Shown in pieces: positions 1-9,002 of a DNA stretch of 64,000 nt. The position numbers and the translations under genes were made by a program. A model generated the notes under the pieces. That model was given only the letters and a program-made list of their open reading frames with translations. It had not been told where the DNA came from and did no database searches. The stretch is taken from assembly GCA_018646605.1 (NCBI GenBank), contig JABGUL010000019.1, positions 28,288 to 92,287 on the forward strand. Direction: 5' to 3'. Source of the DNA: Flavobacteriaceae bacterium (GTDB taxonomy: Bacteria > Bacteroidota > Bacteroidia > Flavobacteriales > Flavobacteriaceae). Every line of letters begins with the position of its first letter. The first letter of the stretch is position 1.

Positions 1-17
1 TATCAATGGGTCGCTAA

Positions 18-866
18 ATGTTTCACGTGGAACAAGTAAAACTTCTATACAGACCCAAAGATCATTTGGTTTCCCAAGAAGAGTTTAACGTTTTTTGGAT
101 TGAAGAGGCTCAATATGCCTTTACTGAATTACCCAATAAAATTGATTTAGATCATTATTACCAGGCTCAAGATTACAGTTCACATAAAACAGAACGTAAA
201 TCCTTTTTAGACTATGTATATGTTTTTATACAAAGATTAATGCTGTCTTACAAATCTAGTTTTATAAAGAAATATTCAAATCAACGAGTCCTGGATGTAG
301 GTGCAGGCGTTGGTGTTTTTGCAACGTATTTAAAAAAGAAAGGGTTTATCATAAGTACAGTAGAGCCAAGTGAAAAGGCAAGAAAAGAATGTCTTAAAAA
401 GGGCTTAACATGCTATAAAACAGTTAATTACATACCCAATACAGAGAGTTTTTCAGCCATCACACTTTGGCATGTCTTAGAACATTTACCAGAACTAAAT
501 GATGTGCTATCACAACTGTATTCAAAACTCAAAACGACAGGGAAGCTGGTAATTGCGGTTCCTAATCTTAAAAGTTACGATGCGATATATTATAAAGCAT
601 TCTGGGCAGCCCTGGATGTGCCCCGACACTTGTGGCACTTTACAGACTCTGGATTAATTAGACTACTTGAGGTAAATGGGTTTTTATTTGAATCGCAACA
701 CCCTCTATGGTTCGACGCCTTTTATATATCATACATGTCTGAAGTTCAAAAAGGGGCAACATTTCCTTTTTTAAGAGGAATTTTCATAGGTCTTATTTCT
801 AATATTAAAGCTCTCTTTAATAATCAATACTCTTCAAAGATTTATGTTTTCAGGAAGCCGAGTTAA
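18..866 (+). CDS. Class I SAM-dependent methyltransferase
   Basis: A 282-residue protein with a Rossmann-type methyltransferase core. Motif I is VLDVGAGVGVFATYL at about residues 90-104, followed by an acidic beta-2 end (VEPSE) and a later LWHVLEHL segment typical of Methyltransf_11/23 proteins. It probably transfers a methyl group from S-adenosylmethionine to a small molecule, glycan or lipid; the substrate is not evident. The N-terminus is encoded by the parS sequence, so its first residues are constrained by ParB binding. The 17 bases before the ATG end in a stop codon (TAA at 15-17) in one frame, compatible with an upstream gene ending there, which cannot be identified. Family certain, function open. 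Confidence 0.85.
   Translation: MFHVEQVKLLYRPKDHLVSQEEFNVFWIEEAQYAFTELPNKIDLDHYYQAQDYSSHKTERKSFLDYVYVFIQRLMLSYKSSFIKKYSNQRVLDVGAGVGVFATYLKKKGFIISTVEPSEKARKECLKKGLTCYKTVNYIPNTESFSAITLWHVLEHLPELNDVLSQLYSKLKTTGKLVIAVPNLKSYDAIYYKAFWAALDVPRHLWHFTDSGLIRLLEVNGFLFESQHPLWFDAFYISYMSEVQKGATFPFLRGIFIGLISNIKALFNNQYSSKIYVFRKPS
19..34. promoter_or_regulatory. parS: parS centromere-like site (ParB binding)
   Basis: The 16 bases TGTTTCACGTGGAACA are exactly the reverse complement of the classical Bacillus subtilis parS sequence. They overlap the start of the first gene, whose N-terminus therefore reads MFHVEQ. Such MFHV starts recur where a parS site sits on a gene start. ParB loads on parS and spreads, and in most bacteria parS sites cluster near the replication origin. 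I did not find a second good match in the window. Confidence 0.85.
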
Positions 867-877
867 GCAAATCGGTT

Positions 878-1981
878 TTAAAAAAAACAACGAGATAATT
901 GAATCCCCAAGTTATCAAAAACCATCTTGGCATTGGCATTTCTCAAAATTTGATAATGACTTATTTCAAATAATGATATCAAATCTTGAATGTTATTACT
1001 CGTAATAAAGGGAGCAATTTTTTCAATGTCAAAGTCATTTTCAGTTTGATAGTGAACGAGTTTGTGTAAAGAATAGTTTATAAGAAAAGCATCTCTAAAA
1101 AACTGTACCCCATAATTCAAAAATGCCTTTTGTTCTTCCTTACCAATCTGACTTAGTTTTCCTGTCCACTCCATCAATTTGACAATAGAATTTACGTCTT
1201 TCTTGACTTTAAAAGCAACCCTCAATCCTGCAATAAGTAGCGCTTCAAACTCTTTATTGTTCGTGTTTTGTACGATTCTCTGTAAACGCCTGTAGTCTCC
1301 TTCTGCTTGAGTAACAAGGCTTTTTTTATCTTTAATTTCACTGGACAAAGAAGCTTCCAAAACTTTATTTGTAATGGGAGGAATGTTTACCAGTTGGCAT
1401 CTTGAAACAAGTGTTGGTAAAAGCATTTCAATATCCTCGGCGATTAAAATAAAATAGGTGTTTTGAGGAGGCTCTTCAAGAATTTTCAAAAACTTGTTCG
1501 AAGCTACTTTATTCATTCTTTCAGTTCCCCAAATAACACAAACCTTATTTCCTCCAGAATAGGATTTCAAATGCATCTTTTGATGTAATTTTTCAATTTC
1601 TTTCACACCTATTAATCCCTGTTTATTTCCTTCAACGATAGCTTCAAACCAGTCATTATAATTTCCATAAAGGCTCTCGCTTAAAAAAGCAGTCCATTCA
1701 GAGCTATAATCACTACAATAAGCCACTTTCTCAGTGCCACGTTTAACAACCGGATAAACAAAATGAAAGTCCGGATGATGAATTTTTTCTCCTAAAGGTT
1801 TACCTGAAGAGCATTCTGATGAAATACCCAATAATGCTAATGAAAAAGCTAAACTTATAGGCAATCCTCCATATCCAGATAATCCTGTAAATAGTTGAGC
1901 ATGAGGAACTTGATTGGAATCTATTAGGTGTTCTAGTTGCTTTTTAATATCTTCCTGACCGATGATGTTTTTCCAAATCAT
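878..1981 (-). CDS. holB: DNA polymerase III delta-prime subunit (HolB-like)
   Basis: 367 residues, clamp-loader AAA+ fold. The start MIWKNIIGQEDIKKQL and the phrase VPHAQLFTG are typical of the delta-prime family. The Walker A loop is degenerate (GLSGYGGLPIS), as expected for this non-hydrolysing subunit. The EEPPQNTYFILIAE and LVSRCQ segments (sensor and SRC motif, about residues 168-195) are conserved. It would help load the beta clamp at the replication fork. The gene is convergent with the methyltransferase and divergent from pgk. A near-match to the Bacteroidota -7 box lies close before the start on the minus strand (TATCTTTA, 1993-1986). Assignment is strong; gene-name use in Bacteroidota varies. 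Confidence 0.88.
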   Translation of the reverse strand: MIWKNIIGQEDIKKQLEHLIDSNQVPHAQLFTGLSGYGGLPISLAFSLALLGISSECSSGKPLGEKIHHPDFHFVYPVVKRGTEKVAYCSDYSSEWTAFLSESLYGNYNDWFEAIVEGNKQGLIGVKEIEKLHQKMHLKSYSGGNKVCVIWGTERMNKVASNKFLKILEEPPQNTYFILIAEDIEMLLPTLVSRCQLVNIPPITNKVLEASLSSEIKDKKSLVTQAEGDYRRLQRIVQNTNNKEFEALLIAGLRVAFKVKKDVNSIVKLMEWTGKLSQIGKEEQKAFLNYGVQFFRDAFLINYSLHKLVHYQTENDFDIEKIAPFITSNNIQDLISLFEISHYQILRNANAKMVFDNLGIQLSRCFF

Positions 1982-2067
1982 GGGTTAAAGATACACTTAC
2001 TATAGTTTTTTTAAAATACTCTTTTCAGATCTTTATAAAATAAGGTTGGCAACACTTGACATTATTG

Positions 2068-2075
2068 TATTTTTG
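2068..2075 (+). promoter_or_regulatory. Bacteroidota-type promoter (-7 box) of pgk
   Basis: TATTTTTG matches TAnnTTTG, with a TTG at 2046-2048 spaced 19 bp upstream as the -33 element. It lies 18 bp before the pgk ATG. Confidence 0.65.
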
Positions 2076-2092
2076 AAAAAAATTTAATAAAA

Positions 2093-3280
2093 ATGCGCAC
2101 TTTAAATCAGCAAAACTTCAAAAATCAACGAGTAATTATTCGGGTAGACTTTAATGTACCCTTAAACGAAGCCTTGGAGGTTACAGATCGAACACGAATT
2201 GAGGCCGCTAAACCTACCATTGATTATATTTTGGAACAAGGTGGAAGTTGTGTTTTACTCTCACACCTTGGTCGTCCCAAAGGAAATGATCCCAAATTAT
2301 CTTTGTCACATATCGTAGAAACAGTTGCCGATGTTTTAGGAAGACCTGTCAAATTTTGCTCTACAACTGTGGGTGATGCTGCAGAAGCCGCAGCAAAAAA
2401 TCTAGAACAAGGAACGGTATTGTTGATGGAAAACTTGAGGTTTCATAAAGAAGAAACAGCAGGAGATATTTTATTTTCAGAAAAGCTAGCCCGTTTGGGA
2501 ACGTTTTATGTTAACGATGCTTTCGGAACAGCACACAGAGCCCATGCCTCCACGACCATAATAGCCAATCTTTTTAAGGACAACAAATGCTTTGGTATCC
2601 TTTTAGAAAAAGAGGTGATTGCAATAGAAAAAGTAATGGAAAAAGGAGAGAAACCCATACTAGCCATATTGGGTGGCGCGAAAGTTTCATCAAAAATCAC
2701 CATTATCGAAAGTCTTTTAGAAAAAGTAGATCATTTGATTATTGGAGGAGGAATGGTTTATACGTTTACAAAAGCCCTTGGAGGACAGGTTGGAAATTCA
2801 ATATGTGAACCCGATTATTGTGATTATGCTCTAGAGTTATTAGAAAAAGCTAAAACAAAAGGAGTTGAAATTCATTTACCTGTTGATGTTTTGGCAGGAG
2901 ATGATTTTAGTAATGATGCAACCCAAAAAACATTTGATGTAATGAACATACCGGACGGATGGGAAGCAATGGATGCTGGTCCAGAGAGTCAAGTGTTATT
3001 TCATAATCTTATTTTAAAGTGTAAAACAATTCTTTGGAATGGACCTATGGGTGTTTTTGAATTCTCAAATTTTTCAAAAGGCACAATAGCGGCTGGAGAC
3101 TCAATTGCTGAGGCGACTCAAGCAGGTGCTTTTTCGTTAGTAGGAGGTGGAGACTCGGTAGCAGCGGTAAAGCAATTCGGCTTTGAAAACAAAATGAGCT
3201 ATATTAGCACAGGAGGTGGAGCAATGCTGGAAAGTTTAGAAGGAAAAATACTTCCGGGAATTGCTGCTCTAAATGAATAA
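2093..3280 (+). CDS. pgk: Phosphoglycerate kinase
   Basis: 395 residues, the normal bacterial length. It converts 1,3-bisphosphoglycerate and ADP to 3-phosphoglycerate and ATP in glycolysis, cytoplasmic. The PGK signature RVIIRVDFNVPLNE lies near residues 13-26. The substrate-binding LLSHLGRPKG, the hinge GGAKVSSKI, and the nucleotide-binding GPMGVFE and GGGDSVAA motifs are all present. The gene has its own promoter and is followed by a DUF4837 lipoprotein gene whose start overlaps the pgk stop, so the two are probably co-transcribed. Confidence 0.98.
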   Translation: MRTLNQQNFKNQRVIIRVDFNVPLNEALEVTDRTRIEAAKPTIDYILEQGGSCVLLSHLGRPKGNDPKLSLSHIVETVADVLGRPVKFCSTTVGDAAEAAAKNLEQGTVLLMENLRFHKEETAGDILFSEKLARLGTFYVNDAFGTAHRAHASTTIIANLFKDNKCFGILLEKEVIAIEKVMEKGEKPILAILGGAKVSSKITIIESLLEKVDHLIIGGGMVYTFTKALGGQVGNSICEPDYCDYALELLEKAKTKGVEIHLPVDVLAGDDFSNDATQKTFDVMNIPDGWEAMDAGPESQVLFHNLILKCKTILWNGPMGVFEFSNFSKGTIAAGDSIAEATQAGAFSLVGGGDSVAAVKQFGFENKMSYISTGGGAMLESLEGKILPGIAALNE

Positions 3281-4253
3281 AATGAAAAAAGGCTTCGTTT
3301 ATTGTATTGCATTACTCTTCTTTTATTGTAAAAGCGATACAGATAAAAAGGTGAATTATGTTCCTCAATCGAGTGGAAACATAAATCATGTTACTGTGGT
3401 GATGAATGAGAAAGACTGGAACACCAAACTGGGCGAAGAAGTAAGAGCTGGATTACAAAAAATTTATGAAGGACTCCCTTTAGACGAACCCGAATTTTCA
3501 TTGGTTTATATGAACCCAAAGGCATTTACTGGTTTTGCTAGACAAAACAGAAATATTGTTTGGTTTAGAAAAGACTCTCTTGATGGTTTTCGTTTGACCC
3601 AAAACCAGTTTGCAAAACCTCAAATATTGGCGACAATAACGGGAATTGATTCAGAAAGTCAAGCCTTTTACTTTAATGAAAACGCTGCTTTACTTAGGCA
3701 AACCATGTTTGAAAATGAACGTAAGGAGAAGCTTAGAAGGATCATGAAATCCCCTACAAACGAGAACACATTAGCTAAGCGGTTTGGAATTAAATTGACT
3801 TATCCATCCGCATATAAAACCTTTAAAGACACGACAAACTTTGTTTGGATTCAAAAGGAAGTTCAAAAAGGCCACTTAAACATAATAGCTTATACTTTAA
3901 ATGAAAATATACTGGAGGGGACTTTTAACGAACGAATTTTAAACATAAGAGATTCTATTGGAAAAGTTTATGTTGCAGGAAGATTAGACGGGAGCTATCT
4001 GATTACAGAGCGAGCTTTTCGCCCTTATTTTTACCGAACAGAAATAGATGGAAAATTAAGTTACTTAACCAAGGGAACGTGGGAAGTTGCCAATGATTTT
4101 ATGGCAGGACCTTTTGTGAATTATATGATTCAGGATACTTTGAATAAAAGAATGTTAGTTGTTGAAGGATTTGTGTTTGCACCAACAGCAAATAAAAGAG
4201 ATTATATGTTTGAGCTAAACACTATAATCAACACACTAAAAAAAGCAGATTAA
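3273..4253 (+). CDS. DUF4837 family lipoprotein
   Basis: 326 residues (323 if the in-frame ATG at 3282 is used). A short hydrophobic segment ends in a lipobox-like LLFFYC, predicting a lipoprotein. The remainder matches DUF4837, a Bacteroidota-specific envelope family of unknown function, recognisable from the central [19 protein letters not shown] region and the C-terminal GKWLV-like segments. Its start overlaps the stop of pgk by 8 nt, indicating translational coupling or at least an operon. No catalytic motif is visible. It is convergent with tatA, with the stops overlapping by 4 nt. Confidence 0.8.
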   Translation: MNKMKKGFVYCIALLFFYCKSDTDKKVNYVPQSSGNINHVTVVMNEKDWNTKLGEEVRAGLQKIYEGLPLDEPEFSLVYMNPKAFTGFARQNRNIVWFRKDSLDGFRLTQNQFAKPQILATITGIDSESQAFYFNENAALLRQTMFENERKEKLRRIMKSPTNENTLAKRFGIKLTYPSAYKTFKDTTNFVWIQKEVQKGHLNIIAYTLNENILEGTFNERILNIRDSIGKVYVAGRLDGSYLITERAFRPYFYRTEIDGKLSYLTKGTWEVANDFMAGPFVNYMIQDTLNKRMLVVEGFVFAPTANKRDYMFELNTIINTLKKAD

Positions 4254-4441
4254 TCTTTTTTATCTTCACCCTTAGGAGTTTCCTCCTCTTTGGTGGCGTT
4301 TTTAAACTCTTTTATACCGCTTCCTAATCCTTTCATTAGTTCAGGAATTTTGCGTCCTCCGAAAAGCAATAATACTACTGCGATTATTAAAATGATTTGT
4401 GGTCCCCCTATCATGCCTAAAAATGTTAAAGCCATTAGCAT
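4250..4441 (-). CDS. tatA: Sec-independent translocase subunit TatA/E
   Basis: 63 residues. One transmembrane helix (about residues 10-28, [16 protein letters not shown]) is followed by the conserved [14 protein letters not shown] hinge and amphipathic helix, then an acidic/lysine-rich tail. This is the pore-forming component of the twin-arginine pathway. Either ATG at 4441 or at 4435 could start translation (MLMAL). A good -7 box lies just upstream. tatC is not in the window. Confidence 0.92.
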   Translation of the reverse strand: MLMALTFLGMIGGPQIILIIAVVLLLFGGRKIPELMKGLGSGIKEFKNATKEEETPKGEDKKD

Positions 4442-4457
4442 TTGTGTTATTTTAAAA

Positions 4458-4465
4458 CAAATGTA
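4458..4465 (-). promoter_or_regulatory. Bacteroidota-type -7 box of tatA
   Basis: On the minus strand the sequence reads TACATTTG, matching TAnnTTTG, 16 bp before the tatA ATG. No clear -33 TTG at the usual spacing. Confidence 0.5.
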
Positions 4466-4530
4466 CAGAAATATTTAGTTTCATTTACATCAAAATGTAT
4501 TGAGGATATTTTCTCAGATGTAGGATTCCG

Positions 4531-4538
4531 TATCTTTG
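4531..4538 (+). promoter_or_regulatory. Bacteroidota-type -7 box of the M23/GH3 operon
   Basis: TATCTTTG matches TAnnTTTG and ends 9 bp before the ATG at 4548. It would drive the four overlapping genes 4548-8947. Confidence 0.55.
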
Positions 4539-4547
4539 TAATCTATT

Positions 4548-5423
4548 ATGGCAAAACAAGAAACAAAAACGAAACATTTTCTCAGAAAACTATTCAGCTC
4601 ATATAGGATGGTTATTATCAATGAGGAGACATTTGAAGAGAAATCACAGCTGCGTATTTCTCGTTTTAGTGTTTTTTTTGGAGGCTTTTTGTTTTTGGTC
4701 CTTTTCTGCACAGGCTTTTTTATGATGATATCATACACTTCCCTAAAAGAGTACATTCCGGGATATGATTCTTCCGAATTGAGACAAAAAGCAATTCAGA
4801 ATTTGTTTACAACAGATTCACTAATTACACTTTATAATCAAAACATTCAATATCTGAATTCTGTTCGTGCTGTAATTTCAGAAGATATTTCTTTTCAAGA
4901 TGAAGAACTATCAAACGATCAACTTCTAAATTCATTAGAACAGAACACAAATTTTGTGTCTCCTATTCTGGAAGATTCACTATTGAGGGCATTTGTAGCT
5001 AATGAGGATAAATACAACCCCAATAATAACTCAGGTTCTTTAGAACTAAATGCCTTGTTGTTACCACCGGCTAAAGGGCCAATTTCACAAGCCTTCAATA
5101 AAGAGGAGGCGCACTATGCGGTTGATATTGTTTTAGGAGAAAACACACCAATCAAGGCAATAGCTGACGGGACAGTAATTTTTGCCGAATGGACAGTGCA
5201 AACAGGATTTGTAATTATTTTAGAACACCCATCAGGCTTTCTATCCGTTTATAAACACAACTCGGCACTTAGCAAGTCTCAAGGGGATTCCGTTATAGGT
5301 GGAGAAGTTATTGCTAGTGCAGGAAATACAGGAGAATACAGTACAGGATTTCATTTACATTTTGAATTATGGATGGATGGCTATCCTTTAAACCCTTCCA
5401 ATTTTTTTAATTTTTCGGACTAA
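4548..5423 (+). CDS. Membrane-anchored M23 peptidase (peptidoglycan endopeptidase)
   Basis: 291 residues. A cytoplasmic N-terminus of about 40 residues precedes one transmembrane segment (FSVFFGGFLFLVLFCTGFF, about 41-60). A periplasmic linker then leads to a C-terminal LytM/M23 domain (about 185-285). The zinc ligands are visible: HYAVD (H and D) and the HLHFEL motif. The enzyme is therefore probably an active DD-endopeptidase, unlike the EnvC-like protein at 26728. Its stop overlaps the next ATG by one base, so it leads a four-gene envelope operon. Confidence 0.9.
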   Translation: MAKQETKTKHFLRKLFSSYRMVIINEETFEEKSQLRISRFSVFFGGFLFLVLFCTGFFMMISYTSLKEYIPGYDSSELRQKAIQNLFTTDSLITLYNQNIQYLNSVRAVISEDISFQDEELSNDQLLNSLEQNTNFVSPILEDSLLRAFVANEDKYNPNNNSGSLELNALLLPPAKGPISQAFNKEEAHYAVDIVLGENTPIKAIADGTVIFAEWTVQTGFVIILEHPSGFLSVYKHNSALSKSQGDSVIGGEVIASAGNTGEYSTGFHLHFELWMDGYPLNPSNFFNFSD

Positions 5424-6937
5424 TGATTAAAACCTTAGGAGCTAAAATTTATGCTGCTATTGCGCATCGAAAGAATCAAAAGTGGATTACAAGACCTATT
5501 GATGCTCAAAAAAAGGTGTTTAATTTACTCATCAAAAGAGGTTTAAAAACACGTTTTGGAAAAGAACATGATTTTGAAAAGATTAAATCAATAAAAGAAT
5601 TTCAAAGTGCCATTCCAATCAGGGACTATGAAGGCTTAAAAAAATATATCGATGCTATTTTAAATGGAGAAAGCGATGTGCTTTGGCCAGGAAGACCCCT
5701 TTATTATGCAAAATCTAGTGGGACAACTTCTGGCGCAAAGTATATTCCAATTACAAAAGAATCCATGCCTCAACATATTCGAGCGGCTAAAGAAGCGATT
5801 TTGAACTATATTTTTAAAACAGGAAAGGCAGCTTCTGTAAATGGGAAACATATATTTCTTCAAGGAAGTCCTGTCTTGGAAGATAAAAAAGGAATTGCCT
5901 TAGGGCGACTGTCTGGAATTGTTGCGCATTATGTTCCTAGTTATTTACAAAAAAACCGAATGCCAAGTTGGGAAACGAACTGTATTGAGGACTGGGAAAA
6001 AAAGGTAGATGCTGTTGTAGCTGAAACGAAATCAGAAAACATGACGATTATAGGGGGGATACCTTCTTGGGTTCAAATGTATTTTGAGCGTTTGATTGAT
6101 AAAACAGGAAAGAATGTAGGCGATTTATTTCCCAACTTTTCACTTTTTGTTTATGGAGGGGTTAATTTTGAACCATATCGGGCCATCTTTAAAAAATTAA
6201 TTGGCCGTACTCCAGATAGTATTGAACTATATCCCGCTTCGGAAGGGTTTTTTGCTTATCAAGATGAACAACAGGACAAGGGATTATTGCTTCTAGTAAA
6301 CCATGGTATTTTTTATGAGTTTGTCGAATCTTCTAGTTTTTTTGATAAAAACCCCGTTTTCCTATCTTTAGAAGAAGTAAAATTAGGAGTAAATTATGTC
6401 ATGATTATTTCTACAACAGCAGGATTATGGAGATATAATCTAGGAGACACCATTCAGTTTACCAATTTATCACCTTATAAGATAATTGTAAGTGGACGAA
6501 TTAAACATTTTATTTCGGCATTTGGAGAACATGTTATTGTCAGTGAAGTTGAACAAGCCATTCAATTTGCCATAGAAAAAGAAACGGAAGAAATTCAGAT
6601 TAGAGAATTTACTGTTGCACCTCAAATTAATCCAAGTCAAGGATTGCCTTATCACGAATGGTATATTGAATTTGATACGCTACCAAAAGACTTAGATGGC
6701 TTTGCGCTAGAAATAGATCAAGCCATGCAAGAAAAAAACATTTACTATAAAGATCTTATTATTGGCAAAGTCTTAAGACCATTGGTTATTAGACCTGTGG
6801 ACTCAGGGGGATTTAAAAAATACATGAAAAGCATAGGAAAACTAGGAGGTCAAAACAAGATTCCTAGGGTTGCAGACAACAGGAAAATAGCAGATCAATT
6901 AGACGCGTTTTTTAATTTAAAAATAGAAGACAAATGA
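5423..6937 (+). CDS. GH3 auxin-responsive promoter family protein (acyl-acid amido synthetase-like)
   Basis: 504 residues, an ANL-superfamily adenylating enzyme of the GH3 family. The first ATP motif YYAKSSGTTSGAKYIPIT lies near residues 94-111. ELYPASEGFFAYQ (about 271-283) and the YNLGD motif (about 338) are also present. Plant GH3 enzymes couple amino acids to hormone carboxylates; bacterial homologues have largely unknown substrates. It is locked into an operon with a peptidoglycan peptidase upstream (1-nt overlap) and two glycan-type transferases downstream (4-nt overlap), which suggests an envelope-related acyl or amide modification. That role is inference. Confidence 0.88.
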   Translation: MIKTLGAKIYAAIAHRKNQKWITRPIDAQKKVFNLLIKRGLKTRFGKEHDFEKIKSIKEFQSAIPIRDYEGLKKYIDAILNGESDVLWPGRPLYYAKSSGTTSGAKYIPITKESMPQHIRAAKEAILNYIFKTGKAASVNGKHIFLQGSPVLEDKKGIALGRLSGIVAHYVPSYLQKNRMPSWETNCIEDWEKKVDAVVAETKSENMTIIGGIPSWVQMYFERLIDKTGKNVGDLFPNFSLFVYGGVNFEPYRAIFKKLIGRTPDSIELYPASEGFFAYQDEQQDKGLLLLVNHGIFYEFVESSSFFDKNPVFLSLEEVKLGVNYVMIISTTAGLWRYNLGDTIQFTNLSPYKIIVSGRIKHFISAFGEHVIVSEVEQAIQFAIEKETEEIQIREFTVAPQINPSQGLPYHEWYIEFDTLPKDLDGFALEIDQAMQEKNIYYKDLIIGKVLRPLVIRPVDSGGFKKYMKSIGKLGGQNKIPRVADNRKIADQLDAFFNLKIEDK

Positions 6938-7995
6938 AAACCAAGAAAGTAACCTTGGTGTGTACAATCAAAAACACTTTTGTTCTCAAAGACGTAGCGC
7001 TTTTAGAATCTCTAGGGTACTCTGTTTTATTAATTCACTCTCCGCCATATAAAGATCCATTACGTTTTATTTTCAATAGAATACGGGAGTTTTTTTTTGG
7101 CTTTCTTTATGTTTTACAATCCCATGCAACGATAAGTTGGTTTAATGATTATCATTCTTTCTTCCCTTTATTTTTTTCCACACTTTTTGGTAAAAAAAGT
7201 ATCATAATCGTTGGAGGATATGATGCGGTTTCAAGCCCAAAATTGCAATATGGAATTTTTTTAAAGAAAAATTTTAGACAAAAACTAGCACGAATTAATT
7301 ACACCCTTTGTAGTCAAATTTGGGTAGTGCATAAAAGTTTAGCAGAAGGATGTAAACAGGCCAAGGATGATTCAGAAACTGAATCAGGGATTTTTAAATT
7401 TATTCCAAACATTAAAACACCCATAGCAGAAGTGCCTACCTCCTATGACAGCAGTTTCTGGAAAGCAGATGAGACAAAAAAGGAAAAGACGGTGCTAACA
7501 GTAGCCAATATTTCAGATCAACGCACCTATGAGCGAAAGGGAATTCCTTTATTTATTTCTTTGGCAACAGCACTCCCTGATTATCAGTTTACGATTGCAG
7601 GAATTAAGTCATTAAAGCTAAGATCTGACAAGCTACCTCAAAACATCCAACTTTTGGAAACCCAAACAAGAGCCGAATTGAAAACACTTTACAGTAAAAG
7701 TCAATTTTATTTTCAGGGTTCTAAAATAGAGGGTTTACCCAACGTATTATGTGAAGCAATGCTCTGTGAATGCGTCCCTATTGGGAAAGCGGTTTTTGGT
7801 ATTCCAGACGCCATTGGCACTACCGGATTACTTTTTATTGAGGGTACAGCCCCAGGAGTTTTAATAGATTTTTTAAAAAAAAACCCAAAAGGATTGGGGC
7901 TGAAAGCACGAAAGCGAATTCAAAATGCTTATCCTTTAGAAAGAAGAAAGAAAGCCTTTATGATGCTTTTAGAAAATACAGGATCTGATGAATAG
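6934..7995 (+). CDS. Glycosyltransferase, GT4-like
   Basis: 353 residues with the two-domain GT-B look. The N-terminal half has AVSSPKLQYG-type acceptor-side segments. The C-terminal donor domain carries LTVANISDQRTYERKGIPLF (about 188-207) and the E-x7-E-like region GSKIEGLPNVLCEAMLCE (about 265-282). It likely transfers a sugar from an NDP-sugar to a cell-surface glycan, with no membrane segment of its own. It overlaps the GH3 gene by 4 nt and the pyruvyl transferase gene by 8 nt. Donor and acceptor are unknown. Confidence 0.85.
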   Translation: MKTKKVTLVCTIKNTFVLKDVALLESLGYSVLLIHSPPYKDPLRFIFNRIREFFFGFLYVLQSHATISWFNDYHSFFPLFFSTLFGKKSIIIVGGYDAVSSPKLQYGIFLKKNFRQKLARINYTLCSQIWVVHKSLAEGCKQAKDDSETESGIFKFIPNIKTPIAEVPTSYDSSFWKADETKKEKTVLTVANISDQRTYERKGIPLFISLATALPDYQFTIAGIKSLKLRSDKLPQNIQLLETQTRAELKTLYSKSQFYFQGSKIEGLPNVLCEAMLCECVPIGKAVFGIPDAIGTTGLLFIEGTAPGVLIDFLKKNPKGLGLKARKRIQNAYPLERRKKAFMMLLENTGSDE

Positions 7996-8947
7996 AAAAC
8001 CAGCAGTTTTAGCGTACCCAAATTCAAATAATTTAGGGGATTACATTCAAAGTATTGCTGCAAAGCAATTAATTGGAGATGATAAAATAGCTGAACTAGA
8101 TAGAGACCATTTAGATCAATACGCTGGAGACAAAGTAAGTTTGGTGATGAACGGGTGGTTTATGGAAAAACCATCAAACTGGCCGCCCTCACCTCAAATT
8201 ACCCCATTATTTCTTTCGTTTCATCTCAATCCCACCGCTGAGAAAGTGATGTTAAGCGAAAAGGGAATAACTTATTTTAAAACCCATCAGCCCATTGGCT
8301 GTCGTGATTTACACACCCAAAGAGTGCTTGAGAGTAAAGGAATAAAAACTTTTTTTTCTGCATGTATGACCTTAAGTTTAAAAAGATCAGCGTTTACAAC
8401 TCCTAAAAAAGGAAGAAAAGGGATTGTGGTAATTAGCCCTTTAGAGCGATTGTTACCCGAATCGCAAACTTTTCGATTAACCAAAACAAACGGCTTTTTA
8501 AACATCTTTGTACAAACCCTTAAATTTCCATTAAAATATATCAAGTATAGAAAAGCTATGTCACGGTTGATGATATATTTGGAGTCTCAAGAAGAAAGGA
8601 TAGTGTGGACTTCTCAATTAATAGACACAAAAAATTTTTCAGAAAAAGAACGAATATTAGAAGCAAGAAAGCAACTAGTCAATCTTGCAAATGCTCGTTT
8701 AGTAATTACTTCTCGAATTCATTCTGCTCTTCCAGCGGTAGCCTTTGAAACCCCGGTGCTTTTTCTTTCAGACGGGCTGGAACATCCCAATCAAAAAAGC
8801 CGCTTAGAGGGACTTGACTCTTTTTTTCCAATCATTAATTCAAGTGAATTAATAGAGTGGCAAGGAAAACAACCGGAGGCCAAAAAGGCACATTTACCTT
8901 TTGTGAAAAAAATTCAAAAAGAAATAGACACTTTTTTTAAAGATTAA
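7988..8947 (+). CDS. Polysaccharide pyruvyl transferase family protein
   Basis: 319 residues. The start segment YPNSNNLGDYIQSIAAKQL is the classic NxGDxIQ motif of the family. A later LVITSRIHSALPAVAFETPV (about 237-256) is the conserved RLH/RIH-type acceptor loop. These enzymes add ketal pyruvate from phosphoenolpyruvate to sugars of surface polysaccharides, giving negative charge. It is the last gene of the M23-GH3-GT cluster and supports a role of that cluster in surface-glycan modification. The substrate is unknown. Confidence 0.85.
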   Translation: MNRKPAVLAYPNSNNLGDYIQSIAAKQLIGDDKIAELDRDHLDQYAGDKVSLVMNGWFMEKPSNWPPSPQITPLFLSFHLNPTAEKVMLSEKGITYFKTHQPIGCRDLHTQRVLESKGIKTFFSACMTLSLKRSAFTTPKKGRKGIVVISPLERLLPESQTFRLTKTNGFLNIFVQTLKFPLKYIKYRKAMSRLMIYLESQEERIVWTSQLIDTKNFSEKERILEARKQLVNLANARLVITSRIHSALPAVAFETPVLFLSDGLEHPNQKSRLEGLDSFFPIINSSELIEWQGKQPEAKKAHLPFVKKIQKEIDTFFKD

Positions 8948-8979
8948 AAAGAGAACACTTTAGATATATCTTAAGTGGT

Positions 8980-8987
8980 TATCTTTG
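8980..8987 (+). promoter_or_regulatory. Bacteroidota-type -7 box of purD
   Basis: TATCTTTG, an exact TAnnTTTG, 15 bp before the ATG at 9003. It overlaps a possible upstream TTG start at 8985, which argues that translation begins at 9003. Confidence 0.6.
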
Positions 8988-9002
8988 TATAAATTATTTT
9001 TA

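Noticed and set aside
8985..9002. TTG start six codons upstream for purD
   Set aside because: It overlaps the -7 promoter box, and MNVLVIGGGG at 9003 is the family N-terminus.
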